Below, in pieces: positions 25,721 to 33,934 of a stretch of 42,728 bases of DNA. Numbering within the stretch: the first letter of the stretch is position 1; each line of letters starts with the position of its first letter. Below the pieces are notes generated by a model, which saw only the letters and a program-made list of their open reading frames with translations, was not told the DNA's origin and made no database searches. The DNA is from Rhodoplanes roseus (lineage in GTDB: Bacteria; Pseudomonadota; Alphaproteobacteria; Rhizobiales; Xanthobacteraceae), in the NCBI RefSeq assembly GCF_003258865.1, contig NZ_NPEX01000020.1, positions 1-42,728 on the forward strand, given 5' to 3'. The translations under genes were made by a program, and so were the position numbers.

Positions 25721-26152
25721 ATGACGCGCACCGGGACCATCCTCATGGCTGGGCTCGCCGCCACGACGATCGGCTTCGTGCCCGCAGCCCTTGCGCAGGC
25801 GCCGCATGCGGCCGTCGGCATGCCTCACGCCGCCGCCCACCACCGCGCCCATGCTTCTGCATACTCGCGGTACGGTTATTCGTGGCGGCCCGGATACGGC
25901 TGGTACGTGTCCTATCGGACGCGGCTGCCGACCCGCGGCGGCTTCGTCGCGGCGGGGGGCCCCGTGCCGCCCGGCGCCTACGGTCCGGTCGGCTATCTCA
26001 CGCCCGCCCAGGACGGCACCATCTACGCCACCGACGCGCAGCGCATCTACGCCTATCCCACATACGTGTATCCGGCGGCGCCGGCGGCGTATTACGGAAC
26101 CGGGAGCCTCGGCCTGTCCGGCTGCGCCTGGACGAGGGGCGGCTGGCGCTGA
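25721..26152 (+). CDS. small exported Tyr/Pro-rich protein
   Basis: 143 residues with a clear Sec signal peptide (about 1-25, cleavage near ALAQ-APHAA). The mature part is His/Ala-rich and then rich in Tyr, Pro and Gly (YSRYGYSWRPGYGWYVSYRTRLP, YAYPTYVYPAAPAAYYG). One Cys lies near the C-terminus. Not a recognised enzyme; similar Tyr/Trp/Gly-rich exported proteins are common in Hyphomicrobiales. AGGACCAGGAG precedes the ATG. Confidence 0.75.
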   Translation: MTRTGTILMAGLAATTIGFVPAALAQAPHAAVGMPHAAAHHRAHASAYSRYGYSWRPGYGWYVSYRTRLPTRGGFVAAGGPVPPGAYGPVGYLTPAQDGTIYATDAQRIYAYPTYVYPAAPAAYYGTGSLGLSGCAWTRGGWR

Positions 26153-26173
26153 ACCGGCGCCCCGCTTGGCCCT

Positions 26174-26665
26174 TCAGGCTTGCGGTGCGGGATCGAACTC
26201 GGCGGCGCGCAGTCGCCGGGCGACCTCGTCCAGCACGGCATTGACCATGCCGGTCTCGTCGCGGTCGACGAAGGCGTGGGCGACATCGACGTATTCCGAG
26301 ACCACCACCCGGGCCGGGATGTCGCGACGTTGATCGAGTTCCCAGGCGCCGGCCCGCAGCACCGAACGCAGGATCGCCTCGACCCGCTTGAGCGGCCAGC
26401 TCGCGGCCAGGGCCTGATCGACCAGAGGGTCGAGCTTACGCTGGCCGGCCACCACGCCGTTGACGATTTCGCGGAAAAAACCAGCCTCGGCCGGGAGATA
26501 CTGCTCGCCCTCGACCTCGCGGCCGATCCAGTGGCTCTCGAATTCGGCGAGAATCTCGTGCAGCGGCGTCGCCGCGATGTCCATCTGGTAGAGCGCCTGC
26601 ACGGCGGCGAGCCGTGCGGCGCCGCGGCGGTTCGCCTTGCGCAGGGGCTTCGGCTCTCGGCTCAC
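26174..26665 (-). CDS. nusB: transcription antitermination factor NusB
   Basis: RNA-binding helical protein of 163 residues that helps rRNA antitermination with NusE/S10. The N-terminal Arg-rich RNA-binding start (ANRRGAARLAAVQALYQMD) is present, followed by DPLVDQAL and ILRSVLRAGAWEL. The C-terminal PARVVVSEYVDVAHAFVDRDETGMVNAVLDEVAR is diagnostic. The GTG start overlaps the ribH stop (GTGA), a common alphaproteobacterial arrangement. Confidence 0.95.
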   Translation of the reverse strand: MSREPKPLRKANRRGAARLAAVQALYQMDIAATPLHEILAEFESHWIGREVEGEQYLPAEAGFFREIVNGVVAGQRKLDPLVDQALAASWPLKRVEAILRSVLRAGAWELDQRRDIPARVVVSEYVDVAHAFVDRDETGMVNAVLDEVARRLRAAEFDPAPQA

Positions 26666-27168
26666 CGCTCGCCCCGCGGGCTCTGGAGGTGGCGTTTCAC
26701 CCGGATCAGCGACGTCACGGCTGCAGCCGCGACCCCACCCTTGTCGCCCTCGTCCGGATTGGCGCGCGCCATCGCCTGCGCGGTGGTGTCGGTGGTCACG
26801 ATGCCGTTGCCGACCGGCACCCGGTGGCGCACGGCCAGATCCATCAGGGCGCGAGCGGATTCCCCGGCGACGATGTCGTAGTGGCTGGTCTCGCCGCGGA
26901 TCACGCAGCCGAGGGCGACGATCCCGTCGAACGGCAGCCGCCTTGTGTGGACCGGTGCCTCCAGCGCGATCGCCACGGCCTGCGGCACCTCCAGCGACCC
27001 CGGCACGCTGACGATGTCCCACTCCACCTGGGCGGCGTCGAGCACGCGCCGGGCCCCCTCCAGGAGCGCATCGGCGATGGCGCCGTAATAGCGCGCCTCG
27101 ACGATGAGGATACGCGCGCCCGGCAAGGGCTCTTCGATCGTTCGGGTCGCTGTGCTCGGTCCGGCCAT
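26662..27168 (-). CDS. ribH: 6,7-dimethyl-8-ribityllumazine synthase
   Basis: Penultimate enzyme of riboflavin synthesis, 168 residues, capsid-forming family. Key stretches are RILIVEARYYGAIADALLEGA, VPGSLEVPQA, LGCVIRGETSHYDIVAGESARAL with the catalytic His, and GNGIVTTDTTAQAMARA. The start MAGPSTAT has AGGAG at good spacing. It is translationally coupled to nusB and preceded by ribE after a 61-bp gap. Confidence 0.96.
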   Translation of the reverse strand: MAGPSTATRTIEEPLPGARILIVEARYYGAIADALLEGARRVLDAAQVEWDIVSVPGSLEVPQAVAIALEAPVHTRRLPFDGIVALGCVIRGETSHYDIVAGESARALMDLAVRHRVPVGNGIVTTDTTAQAMARANPDEGDKGGVAAAAVTSLIRVKRHLQSPRGER

Positions 27169-27229
27169 GGGGCTCCTCGGTCGCGCCGTCAGTAGCAAGG
27201 CGGCGGGATCGGTCGCAACCCCGATCGCG

Positions 27230-27835
27230 TCAGACCGCCTCTGCGAGGCGCGCGGCGTAACGCGCCATCAGGTCGACTTCGAGGTTGACCTGGTCGCCTG
27301 ACGCGAGATCACCCAAGGTGGTCACCTGCAGCGTGTGGGGAATCAGCAGCACCGAGAAGGTGTCGCCGGCCACTTCGTTGACGGTCAGCGACACCCCGGC
27401 CAGCGTCACCGAGCCCTTGGTGGCGACGAAGCGCGCCAGCCGCACCGGCACCCGGAACGTCAGTTTCGACATCTCCCCGAGATCGTCGCGCGCGAGAAGA
27501 TCAGCGAGGCCGTCGACATGCCCGGTGACCAGGTGCCCGCCGAGCTCGTCGCCGATCTTCAGCGACCGCTCCAGGTTGACCCGGGTCCCCACCGTCCAGC
27601 GACCCACCGTGGTGAGCCGCAACGTCTCGGCCGCGGCGTCGACCGCGAACCACGTCCGCCCACCATCGACGCCCGCGGCGACCACCGTGAGGCAGGTCCC
27701 GCTGCATGCGATCGAGGCGCCGTCCACGATGGTGGAACGGTCGTAGCCGCACGACAATGTGAGCCGGCGCAGGTCGTCGGCGCGCGGGGTGACCGCGACG
27801 ACCGTGCCGATATCCGTGACGATGCCCGTGAACAT
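27230..27835 (-). CDS. ribE: riboflavin synthase, alpha chain
   Basis: 201 residues; dismutates two 6,7-dimethyl-8-ribityllumazine molecules to riboflavin. It starts with the hallmark MFTGIVTDIGTV. Two homologous beta-barrel lumazine-binding repeats follow (about 1-97 and 98-190), with GASIACSGTCLTVV and GSVTLAGVSLTVNEV at equivalent positions and GHLVTGHVDG between. AGGAG lies 3 nt before ATG. It is first of the ribE-ribH-nusB unit. No FMN riboswitch was seen upstream; ribD and ribBA are elsewhere. Confidence 0.96.
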   Translation of the reverse strand: MFTGIVTDIGTVVAVTPRADDLRRLTLSCGYDRSTIVDGASIACSGTCLTVVAAGVDGGRTWFAVDAAAETLRLTTVGRWTVGTRVNLERSLKIGDELGGHLVTGHVDGLADLLARDDLGEMSKLTFRVPVRLARFVATKGSVTLAGVSLTVNEVAGDTFSVLLIPHTLQVTTLGDLASGDQVNLEVDLMARYAARLAEAV

Positions 27836-27892
27836 GGCTCCTGGATTAGGCTGCCGGCGCCCGGATTGCAACGCCGCAACACGTCGGCGGGC

Positions 27893-28756
27893 TCACCTCT
27901 TCCGGCTCGACTCGTGCCAGAGCAGCGCCATCCCCGAGGCAACCACCACGGCCGACCCGACCAGGAGATGCACGGTCGGAATGTCGCCCCACACGACGAA
28001 GCCGATCACCATCGCCCACACCAGCGACAGGTAGTAGAACGGCCCGACCGCACCCGCTGGCGCAAGATGGAGCGAGCGGGTCCACCAGTACTGGCCGACC
28101 GCGTTGGACACGCCGTTGAAGATCATCAGCACGGAGTCCCACGGCGTCGGCGTCACGAAGCCGAACGGCAGCGCGGCCGCGAAGATGGCGGTGAGCATCA
28201 CCATCTGCCACATGGTGAGGGTACCGGCGGACTCCGTCTTGGTCATGCTGCGCACGCCGGCCGTGACGACGCCGTAGAGCAGCGCGTTGCCGATCGCGAA
28301 CAGGAAGCCGATCTGAAACGTCTCGGCCCCGGGATTCGTGACGATCAGCACGCCGACGAAGCCCGCCACCAGCGCAGCCCAGCGGGCGCGGCCCGCCGCC
28401 TCCTTGAAGACCAGGGCCGAGATCAGCGTGGCGAACAGCGGTGCCGAAAAGTTGACCGCGATGACGCTGGCGAGCGGCATCAGTCCGAGCGCCACCATGA
28501 TGCAGGTCTGCGCCGCTGCTTGAGTGACCGATCGCGTGGCGTGGTCGCGCAGCCGGTTCGTCCGGAACACCGCCAGGCCGCTGCGCGGCAGGATGATCAC
28601 GGCGACCGTGAGCAGCGAGACGACGGCGCGCACGAACAGGATCTCGCCGACCGGATAGGTCGTGAGCTGCCATTTGGAGACGGCGCCGCCGACCGAGAAC
28701 ATGATCGTGGCGCCGACCATGAACAAGATGCCGGGCAGAACGGAACGTGATGTCAT
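27893..28756 (-). CDS. DMT-superfamily (EamA) transporter
   Basis: Inner-membrane carrier of 287 residues with about ten TM helices in two EamA repeats (about 5-135 and 150-280). Typical are the first-helix Gly-rich segment, the repeat ends SAPLFATLISALVFKEAAGRARW and GAVGPFYYLSLVWAMVIGFVVWGDIPT. These families usually export amino acids or metabolites; the substrate is unknown. It ends 57 bp before ribE on the same strand but probably belongs to its own unit. It is divergent from the ABC/NnrS operon. Confidence 0.9.
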   Translation of the reverse strand: MTSRSVLPGILFMVGATIMFSVGGAVSKWQLTTYPVGEILFVRAVVSLLTVAVIILPRSGLAVFRTNRLRDHATRSVTQAAAQTCIMVALGLMPLASVIAVNFSAPLFATLISALVFKEAAGRARWAALVAGFVGVLIVTNPGAETFQIGFLFAIGNALLYGVVTAGVRSMTKTESAGTLTMWQMVMLTAIFAAALPFGFVTPTPWDSVLMIFNGVSNAVGQYWWTRSLHLAPAGAVGPFYYLSLVWAMVIGFVVWGDIPTVHLLVGSAVVVASGMALLWHESSRKR

Positions 28757-29022
28757 GGGCCGTCGGGAGAGGTCATGTCGGGAAAGGTCATCGAGCGTCG
28801 GATGAGCCCGGTCGGAGATGTCGGACGGGCTGGCCCTGCAGCACTCCCCCGCCCGGGCGGCTGCGTCAAGCGGGGCCTGTGCGGGGCGGCAGTTTCGGCC
28901 AATTCCATATTTTCTCGGTAATCTCTCGTATGTCGGGCGACCGAGCGACCGACTACCACCGGTCCACCCGGCGATCGCGGATGCTGGAGCGTAAGACGCC
29001 TCGCGGCAACAGGAGACACGGC

Positions 29023-30027
29023 ATGATGGGGCCGACCCGACGCGACGCATTGGTGGGCGTCGTCGGCGCAGGTGCAGCGGCGCTCCTGCCACGGCGCGTC
29101 GCAGCGGCGCCGAACCGGCTCGACAGCCTGGTGATTCACGGAATGCCGGCGACGCCGTCCGTGGTGATGGCGCGCCTGATCGAGACCGGCACGCTTTCGA
29201 CCTTCGCCGACAAGCCCCAGCTGAAGATCTGGCGCAGCCCCGACCAGATGCGCGCCGGCGTGATCTCGGGCGACATGAAGGTGTTCGGCACGCCGTCCTA
29301 TTCCTGCGCCACCATGCGCAACCGCGGTGCTCCGGTGCGCCTGATGAACATCGTCACCTGGGGGCTCCTCTATCTGATGAGCCGTGACGAGAGCGTTCGT
29401 CGGATCGAGGACATCGCCGGAAAATCGGTGCTGATGGCGTTCCGCAACGATGCGCCCGACCTGATCTTTCGCATGACGCTGCGGCGGCTCGGGATGAACC
29501 CCGACGCCGACGTCCGGCTCCATTACGTCGGCACCCCGACCGAAGCCGTGCAGCTCCTCCTCGCCGGCCGCGCCGAGCTCGCGGTGATCTCCGAGCCGGC
29601 CGCCACCGCGGCGGAGATCCGCGGCGCCCAGGCGGGCATCGCGCTGCGCCGAGCCGCCGACCTGACCGAGGTCTACGGCCGGCTCGCCGGCCGGCCACCG
29701 CGCATCGCCCAAGCCGGCCTCGGCGTACGGGAGGATTTACTTCAGGCGCATCCCGAGATCGTGCAGGCAATCCATGACGGCTGCATCGCCGGCTCGCGGT
29801 GGGTGCTCGACAATCCCGTCGAGGCCGGCCGTCTCGGCGCGCCCTTGCTCGATCTCGGCCCCGGAACCATCGCCCAGTCGGTTCCTCATTTCCGCCTCGA
29901 GGTGGTCTCGGCGGCGGCGGCCCGTCCGGACATCGAACGCTACTTCACCGACCTGATGGAGATGTCGCCCGACATTCTGGGCGGACGCCTGCCCGACGAC
30001 GGGTTCTACTGGGGCCAGAGCGCATGA
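29023..30027 (+). CDS. ABC transporter substrate-binding protein (NitT/TauT-like), copy 1
   Basis: 334 residues with a twin-arginine-like signal (TRRDALVGVVGAGAAALL). The two-lobe NMT1/SsuA-like fold is indicated by HGMPATPSVVMARLIETGTL, the hinge MNIVTWGLLYLMSRDESV, IEDIAGKSVLMAFRNDAPD and LLLAGRAELAVISEP. It ends FYWGQSA. ATG 29023 follows AGGAG. A close paralogue starts in the next gene (ATGA overlap), so the operon encodes twin receptors. Ligand unknown; nitrate, taurine and riboflavin-precursor binders belong to this fold group. Confidence 0.85.
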   Translation: MMGPTRRDALVGVVGAGAAALLPRRVAAAPNRLDSLVIHGMPATPSVVMARLIETGTLSTFADKPQLKIWRSPDQMRAGVISGDMKVFGTPSYSCATMRNRGAPVRLMNIVTWGLLYLMSRDESVRRIEDIAGKSVLMAFRNDAPDLIFRMTLRRLGMNPDADVRLHYVGTPTEAVQLLLAGRAELAVISEPAATAAEIRGAQAGIALRRAADLTEVYGRLAGRPPRIAQAGLGVREDLLQAHPEIVQAIHDGCIAGSRWVLDNPVEAGRLGAPLLDLGPGTIAQSVPHFRLEVVSAAAARPDIERYFTDLMEMSPDILGGRLPDDGFYWGQSA

Positions 30028-31067
30028 TCGGCCGCGCGGTTTCGGACCGCGCCGGCGCCGTCTCCCGCCGCGCCGCGCTGGCGGGCCTCGCCACCACCGC
30101 ATGGACGCTGGCCTCCGGCCGCAGCGGCGCGTCCGAAACGGGTGGTCTCGCTGCGGGACAGATCGAGCGTCTGGTGATCGCCGGCATGCCGGCCACCCCG
30201 ACCGTGCTGCTGGCCCGCGCCATCGCGTCCGGCGCGTTCGCGTCCCATGTCACGACGCCGACCCTGACGGTCTGGCGTACCCTCGACGAGCTGCGCGCCG
30301 GCGTGCGCACCGGCGCCTACGACCTCGTCGCGCTGCCGACCGACGCGGCCGCCTCGCTGTTCAACGCCGGCGCCGCGATCCGCCTCGTCGACGTGCTCGC
30401 CTGGGGGCTCCTGTTCCTGATCGGCCGCGCCGACGTGCAGCGGGTCGAGCAGCTCGCCGGCCGGCGTGTCACCGTGGCGTTCCGGGGCGAGGCGCCCGAC
30501 CTGATCCTCCGCCTGGTGCTGCGCCGGCTGGGCGTCGATCCGGATCGCGATGTCGAGCTGGACTACTGCGGCTCGCCGGCCGAGACGGCCCGGCGGCTGC
30601 TCGCCGGCGAGACCGACCTCGCCGCGCTGCCGGAGCCGGTCGCTACCGCGGTGCTGATGCGGGCCGCGCCGTCCGACCGGCCGGTGCGCCGGATCGCCGA
30701 TCTCACCGCAGCTTATGGCGCCCTCGTCGGACGCCCGCGCGGCCTGCCGAAGGCCGGGCTGGTGGCGAGCGAGGCACTGCTGCAGTCACGGCCCGAGCTG
30801 GTGGTGGCCGCCCACGCCGCCTGCGTCACCGCGGCCGACTGGGTGCGGGCCGAGCCGGCGGCGGCCGGCCGGCTCGGCGCCGAGCCGTTGGATCTGCCCG
30901 CCGCCGTGATCGAGGCGTCGCTGCCGCATTTCCGGCTCGACGTAGTGACCGCGGCCGCGGCCCACGACGACATCGCACACTATTATGCGGACCTCACCGC
31001 CGTCGCCCCGAACGTCCTGGGGGGCCCACTGCCGCCCGCCCGGTTCTACTGGGGAGACACCGCATGA
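30024..31067 (+). CDS. ABC transporter substrate-binding protein, copy 2
   Basis: 347 residues, paralogous to the preceding gene along its whole length: LVIAGMPATPTVLLARAIASGAF, VLAWGLLFLIGRADVQRVEQLAGRRVTVAFRGEAPDLIL, LLAGETDLAALPEPVAT, with matching end FYWGDTA. A twin-arginine-like signal (VSRRAALAGLATTAWTLA) is present. It is coupled to gene 1 by an ATGA overlap and to the permease by another. The tandem copies have diverged in the putative ligand region, so they may bind different ligands or act as one complex. Confidence 0.85.
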   Translation: MIGRAVSDRAGAVSRRAALAGLATTAWTLASGRSGASETGGLAAGQIERLVIAGMPATPTVLLARAIASGAFASHVTTPTLTVWRTLDELRAGVRTGAYDLVALPTDAAASLFNAGAAIRLVDVLAWGLLFLIGRADVQRVEQLAGRRVTVAFRGEAPDLILRLVLRRLGVDPDRDVELDYCGSPAETARRLLAGETDLAALPEPVATAVLMRAAPSDRPVRRIADLTAAYGALVGRPRGLPKAGLVASEALLQSRPELVVAAHAACVTAADWVRAEPAAAGRLGAEPLDLPAAVIEASLPHFRLDVVTAAAAHDDIAHYYADLTAVAPNVLGGPLPPARFYWGDTA

Positions 31068-31885
31068 TCCCGCTGCGGACGCGACTCGCCCAAGCGCTCG
31101 ACTACGTGTGGGGCGGATGGGGCGCCGCCGCGAGCCTGTTGCTGCTGGTCGCACTGTGGGAGGCTGGGCACGAGGCCTATGGCACCCTGGTGCTGCCCTC
31201 GCCGCGCGAAACCTTCGCGATGCTCTGGCGCATGACGCTGGACGGCAGGGTCTGGCCAGCCGTGGTCGAGACCGGCCGTAACGCCCTCGCCGGCTTCCTG
31301 GGCGGCGTGCTGGTCGGCGGCCTGCTCGGCGCCCTCGCCGGCCTCTCGGACATGATGCGCCGGCTGCTCGCGCCGGTCTCGACGCTGATGCTCGGGATTC
31401 CGGCCATCGCCTGGGTGGTGCTGTCGCTGCTGTGGTTCGGCGGCAGCGGGCTCGCCGTGGTGTTCACCGTGCTGGTGACGAGCGCGCCGGTCGTGTTCGC
31501 CAGCGCGGCCGAGGGGGTGCGCAGCCTCGATGGCGCACTGCAGCGAATGGCTCGCGCCTTCCGGGTGCCGCGTCGCGTGCTGGTGTGGGACGTCTATCTA
31601 CCGCACATGCTGTCCTATCTGTTCCCGGCCGTCGCGACCGCTCTCGCCTTGTCCTGGAAGGTCGCCGTGATGACCGAGCTGCTGAGCGGCGCCGGCGGAA
31701 TCGGCGACGGGCTCGCCACGGCACGCGTCCAGGTCGACACCGTCAAGGCGATGGCCTGGATCCTCGTCGTCGTCGCGCTCCTCCTCGCCGTCGAATATCT
31801 GCTGCTCGAGCCGCTGCGCCGGCATGTCCTCGGCTGGCGGCGCGAGCTGCCCGGCGCCGAGACGCGCGACCCGCAGGGCATCTGA
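31064..31885 (+). CDS. ABC transporter permease (SsuC/TauC type)
   Basis: Inner-membrane subunit of 273 residues, about six TM helices. The BPD_transp_1 coupling loop is EGVRSLDGALQRMARAFRVPRRVLVWDVYLPHMLSYLFPAVA, the EAA-like motif that contacts the ATPase. The sole permease in the operon, it probably works as a homodimer, as in sulfonate or taurine systems. The start overlaps the preceding stop by ATGA. Confidence 0.92.
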   Translation: MIPLRTRLAQALDYVWGGWGAAASLLLLVALWEAGHEAYGTLVLPSPRETFAMLWRMTLDGRVWPAVVETGRNALAGFLGGVLVGGLLGALAGLSDMMRRLLAPVSTLMLGIPAIAWVVLSLLWFGGSGLAVVFTVLVTSAPVVFASAAEGVRSLDGALQRMARAFRVPRRVLVWDVYLPHMLSYLFPAVATALALSWKVAVMTELLSGAGGIGDGLATARVQVDTVKAMAWILVVVALLLAVEYLLLEPLRRHVLGWRRELPGAETRDPQGI

Positions 31886-32671
31886 ATGAGCCCCGCCGTG
31901 ATGATCGCTCAGGACTCTCCGAGACGGATGAGCGCCGGGCTCGCGATCGACGCCGTGTCGCACGCCTTCGGACCCGAGCCGGTGCTGTCCGGCCTCTCCG
32001 TCACCTTGCCGGCCGCACAGGTCGGCTGCCTGATCGGGCCGTCCGGCTGCGGCAAGAGCACGCTGCTCGCCATGATCGGCGGGCTCCTGCGGCCCGATCA
32101 GGGACGCGTCGCCCATCCGTTCGCGCGGCCCGCCTTCGTGTTCCAGGACCCCTGCCTGCTGCCGTGGCGCGATGCCCGCGGCAACATCGCCTTCGGCCTG
32201 AACGCCTTGCCGATGAGCCGGACGGAATGTAGCGCACGGGCCGACCGCCTGCTCGGCACGGTCGGCCTCACGGCGGAGGACGGTGAGAAGTATCCGCGCG
32301 AGCTTTCCGGCGGCATGCGACAGCGCGTGGCGCTCGCCCGGGCCCTCGCGATCGAGCCCGACCTGCTGCTGCTCGACGAGCCGTTCAGCGCGCTGGATGT
32401 CGGACTGCGCCGGCAGATGCAGGCGCTGGTGCGGCGGCTGATCGACGCCCGCGGGCTCACTACGGTGCTGGTCACGCACGACCTCGCGGAGGCCGTACGC
32501 ATGGCGGACCGCATCGTCGTGCTGTCGCCGCGCCCGGCGCACGTCGCGGCGCAGCACGACATCGGCATGCCCCGCGCGGCGCGGGACGACGGCTTCGTCC
32601 AGGCCGAGGTCGGACGGCTGCTCGCGGATCCGGCGACGGCCGAGGCCCTCGCCGTCGAGGGCCTGTCGTGA
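31886..32671 (+). CDS. ABC transporter ATP-binding protein (NrtD/SsuB type)
   Basis: 261 residues. Walker A is GPSGCGKST (51-59), the signature LSGGMRQR starts at about 140 and Walker B LLLLDEP at about 160. The D-loop FSALD and the H-loop VTHDLAEAV follow. It energises uptake through the permease. The ATG directly follows the permease stop (TGA-ATG). Motifs are all intact, so the transporter should be active. Confidence 0.95.
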   Translation: MSPAVMIAQDSPRRMSAGLAIDAVSHAFGPEPVLSGLSVTLPAAQVGCLIGPSGCGKSTLLAMIGGLLRPDQGRVAHPFARPAFVFQDPCLLPWRDARGNIAFGLNALPMSRTECSARADRLLGTVGLTAEDGEKYPRELSGGMRQRVALARALAIEPDLLLLDEPFSALDVGLRRQMQALVRRLIDARGLTTVLVTHDLAEAVRMADRIVVLSPRPAHVAAQHDIGMPRAARDDGFVQAEVGRLLADPATAEALAVEGLS

Positions 32672-33861
32672 AGCCGCCGGCCGCTCCGCGCTTCGGCGAC
32701 ATCGTGCTCGCGAGCGCGTTCCGCCCGTTCTTCCTGCTGGTTCCGCTCGCCGCCATCTCGGCCGTGCTGCCGCTGCCCGTGATCTGGACCGGTCTCGTCG
32801 GGAGCGGAACGATCGGCAGTGCGGCGTGGCACGCCCACGAACAGGTGTTCGGCTGTCTCGCCGCGGCGATGGCCGGGTTTCTGCTCACCGCCCTGCCGAG
32901 CTGGACCGGCACGCCGGCGGTGACGGGCCGTCCGCTCGCGATGCTGGTCACGGTCTGGCTCGCCGGCCGCCTCGCCTTCTGGCTCGACGGCGTGCTGCCC
33001 GCCTCGCTGGTCGCCCTCGCCGACCTCGCCTTTCTGCCGGCCGTGTTCGGCAGTGCCCTGCCGGCGCTCGCGAAAGCCGGAAAGCGGCCGATCGATCTCG
33101 GGCTCGTCGTTGCCGGCCTGCTGCTCGCCAATTTCTGGTTCCACATGACGCGGCTGGGAGCGCTGCCCGGCACGCCCGATGTCGCCGTGGTGCTGGGCCT
33201 CGATCTGCTGCTGGTCGCGATCGCACTGGCGCTCGGCCGGATTCTCCCGGTGGCGCTCGGCGCCGCGCTGCAGGAGGCCGGACTGCGCGGTCCGGTCCGC
33301 CTGTCGCCCGGGCGGCGCCACTTCGCTGCCGCGACCCTCGCGCTGTTTGCCGCCGCCGACACGTTCGCTCCGGCGAGTCCGGTCACCGGATGGATCGCCC
33401 TCGCCGCCGCCTGCGCCCAGCTCGACCGCATCGTGGAGCTGCACCGGGGCGCGGCGCTTCGCCGCCCGCAGGTGCTGCTGTTCTACGTGGCGCAAGCCTT
33501 CATGGCGGCCGGCCTGGCCGGACTCGGCGCCGCCGCGCTGGGCGCTTGCTTCGATCCGGTCGGCCTGCGCCACCTGCTCGGCATGGGCGCCGCTTCGCTC
33601 ACGGTCGTCACCGTGATGTCGATCGTGTCGCTGCGCCACAGCGGCCGCGCCTTCCCGTTGCCGCGCGCCGTGTGGATCGGCCCGCTCCTGATCATCGCCG
33701 CGACGCTGCTGCGGGTCGCCGTCCCGGAGATCGCCCCGGAGGCGATGCCGTGGCTCGGGGTCGCACTGCCGAGCGCGCTGTGGGCGGCCGGCTTCCTCGC
33801 CTGGCTCGTGGTGTTCGGCCCTTGGCTCGTGACCCCTCGCCTCGACGGCAAGCCCGGGTGA
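32668..33861 (+). CDS. nnrS: NnrS family protein
   Basis: Multi-pass membrane protein of 397 residues, about twelve TM helices. Hallmarks are ASAFRPFFLL at the N-terminus and the His-rich WHAHEQVFG, then AGFLLTALPSWTG and GRLAFW. A later histidine-containing helix (HMTRLG) could help bind the haem and copper reported for NnrS. NnrS is linked to nitric oxide metabolism and stress in denitrifiers. GTG overlaps the ATPase stop (GTGA), so it is co-expressed with the transporter, which hints that the transported ligand relates to nitrogen oxides or to metal/cofactor supply. Confidence 0.93.
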   Translation: MKPPAAPRFGDIVLASAFRPFFLLVPLAAISAVLPLPVIWTGLVGSGTIGSAAWHAHEQVFGCLAAAMAGFLLTALPSWTGTPAVTGRPLAMLVTVWLAGRLAFWLDGVLPASLVALADLAFLPAVFGSALPALAKAGKRPIDLGLVVAGLLLANFWFHMTRLGALPGTPDVAVVLGLDLLLVAIALALGRILPVALGAALQEAGLRGPVRLSPGRRHFAAATLALFAAADTFAPASPVTGWIALAAACAQLDRIVELHRGAALRRPQVLLFYVAQAFMAAGLAGLGAAALGACFDPVGLRHLLGMGAASLTVVTVMSIVSLRHSGRAFPLPRAVWIGPLLIIAATLLRVAVPEIAPEAMPWLGVALPSALWAAGFLAWLVVFGPWLVTPRLDGKPG

Positions 33862-33934
33862 TGCCGACCTCCACGCGTTCCGACCCGTGATGACCGGACG
33901 CGGCCGGCCGTGAGGCGGGCCGACGCGGCCGGTG

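Noticed and set aside
27836-27892. Possible FMN riboswitch before ribE
   Set aside because: The gap is only 57 bp and lacks the conserved RFN arms.
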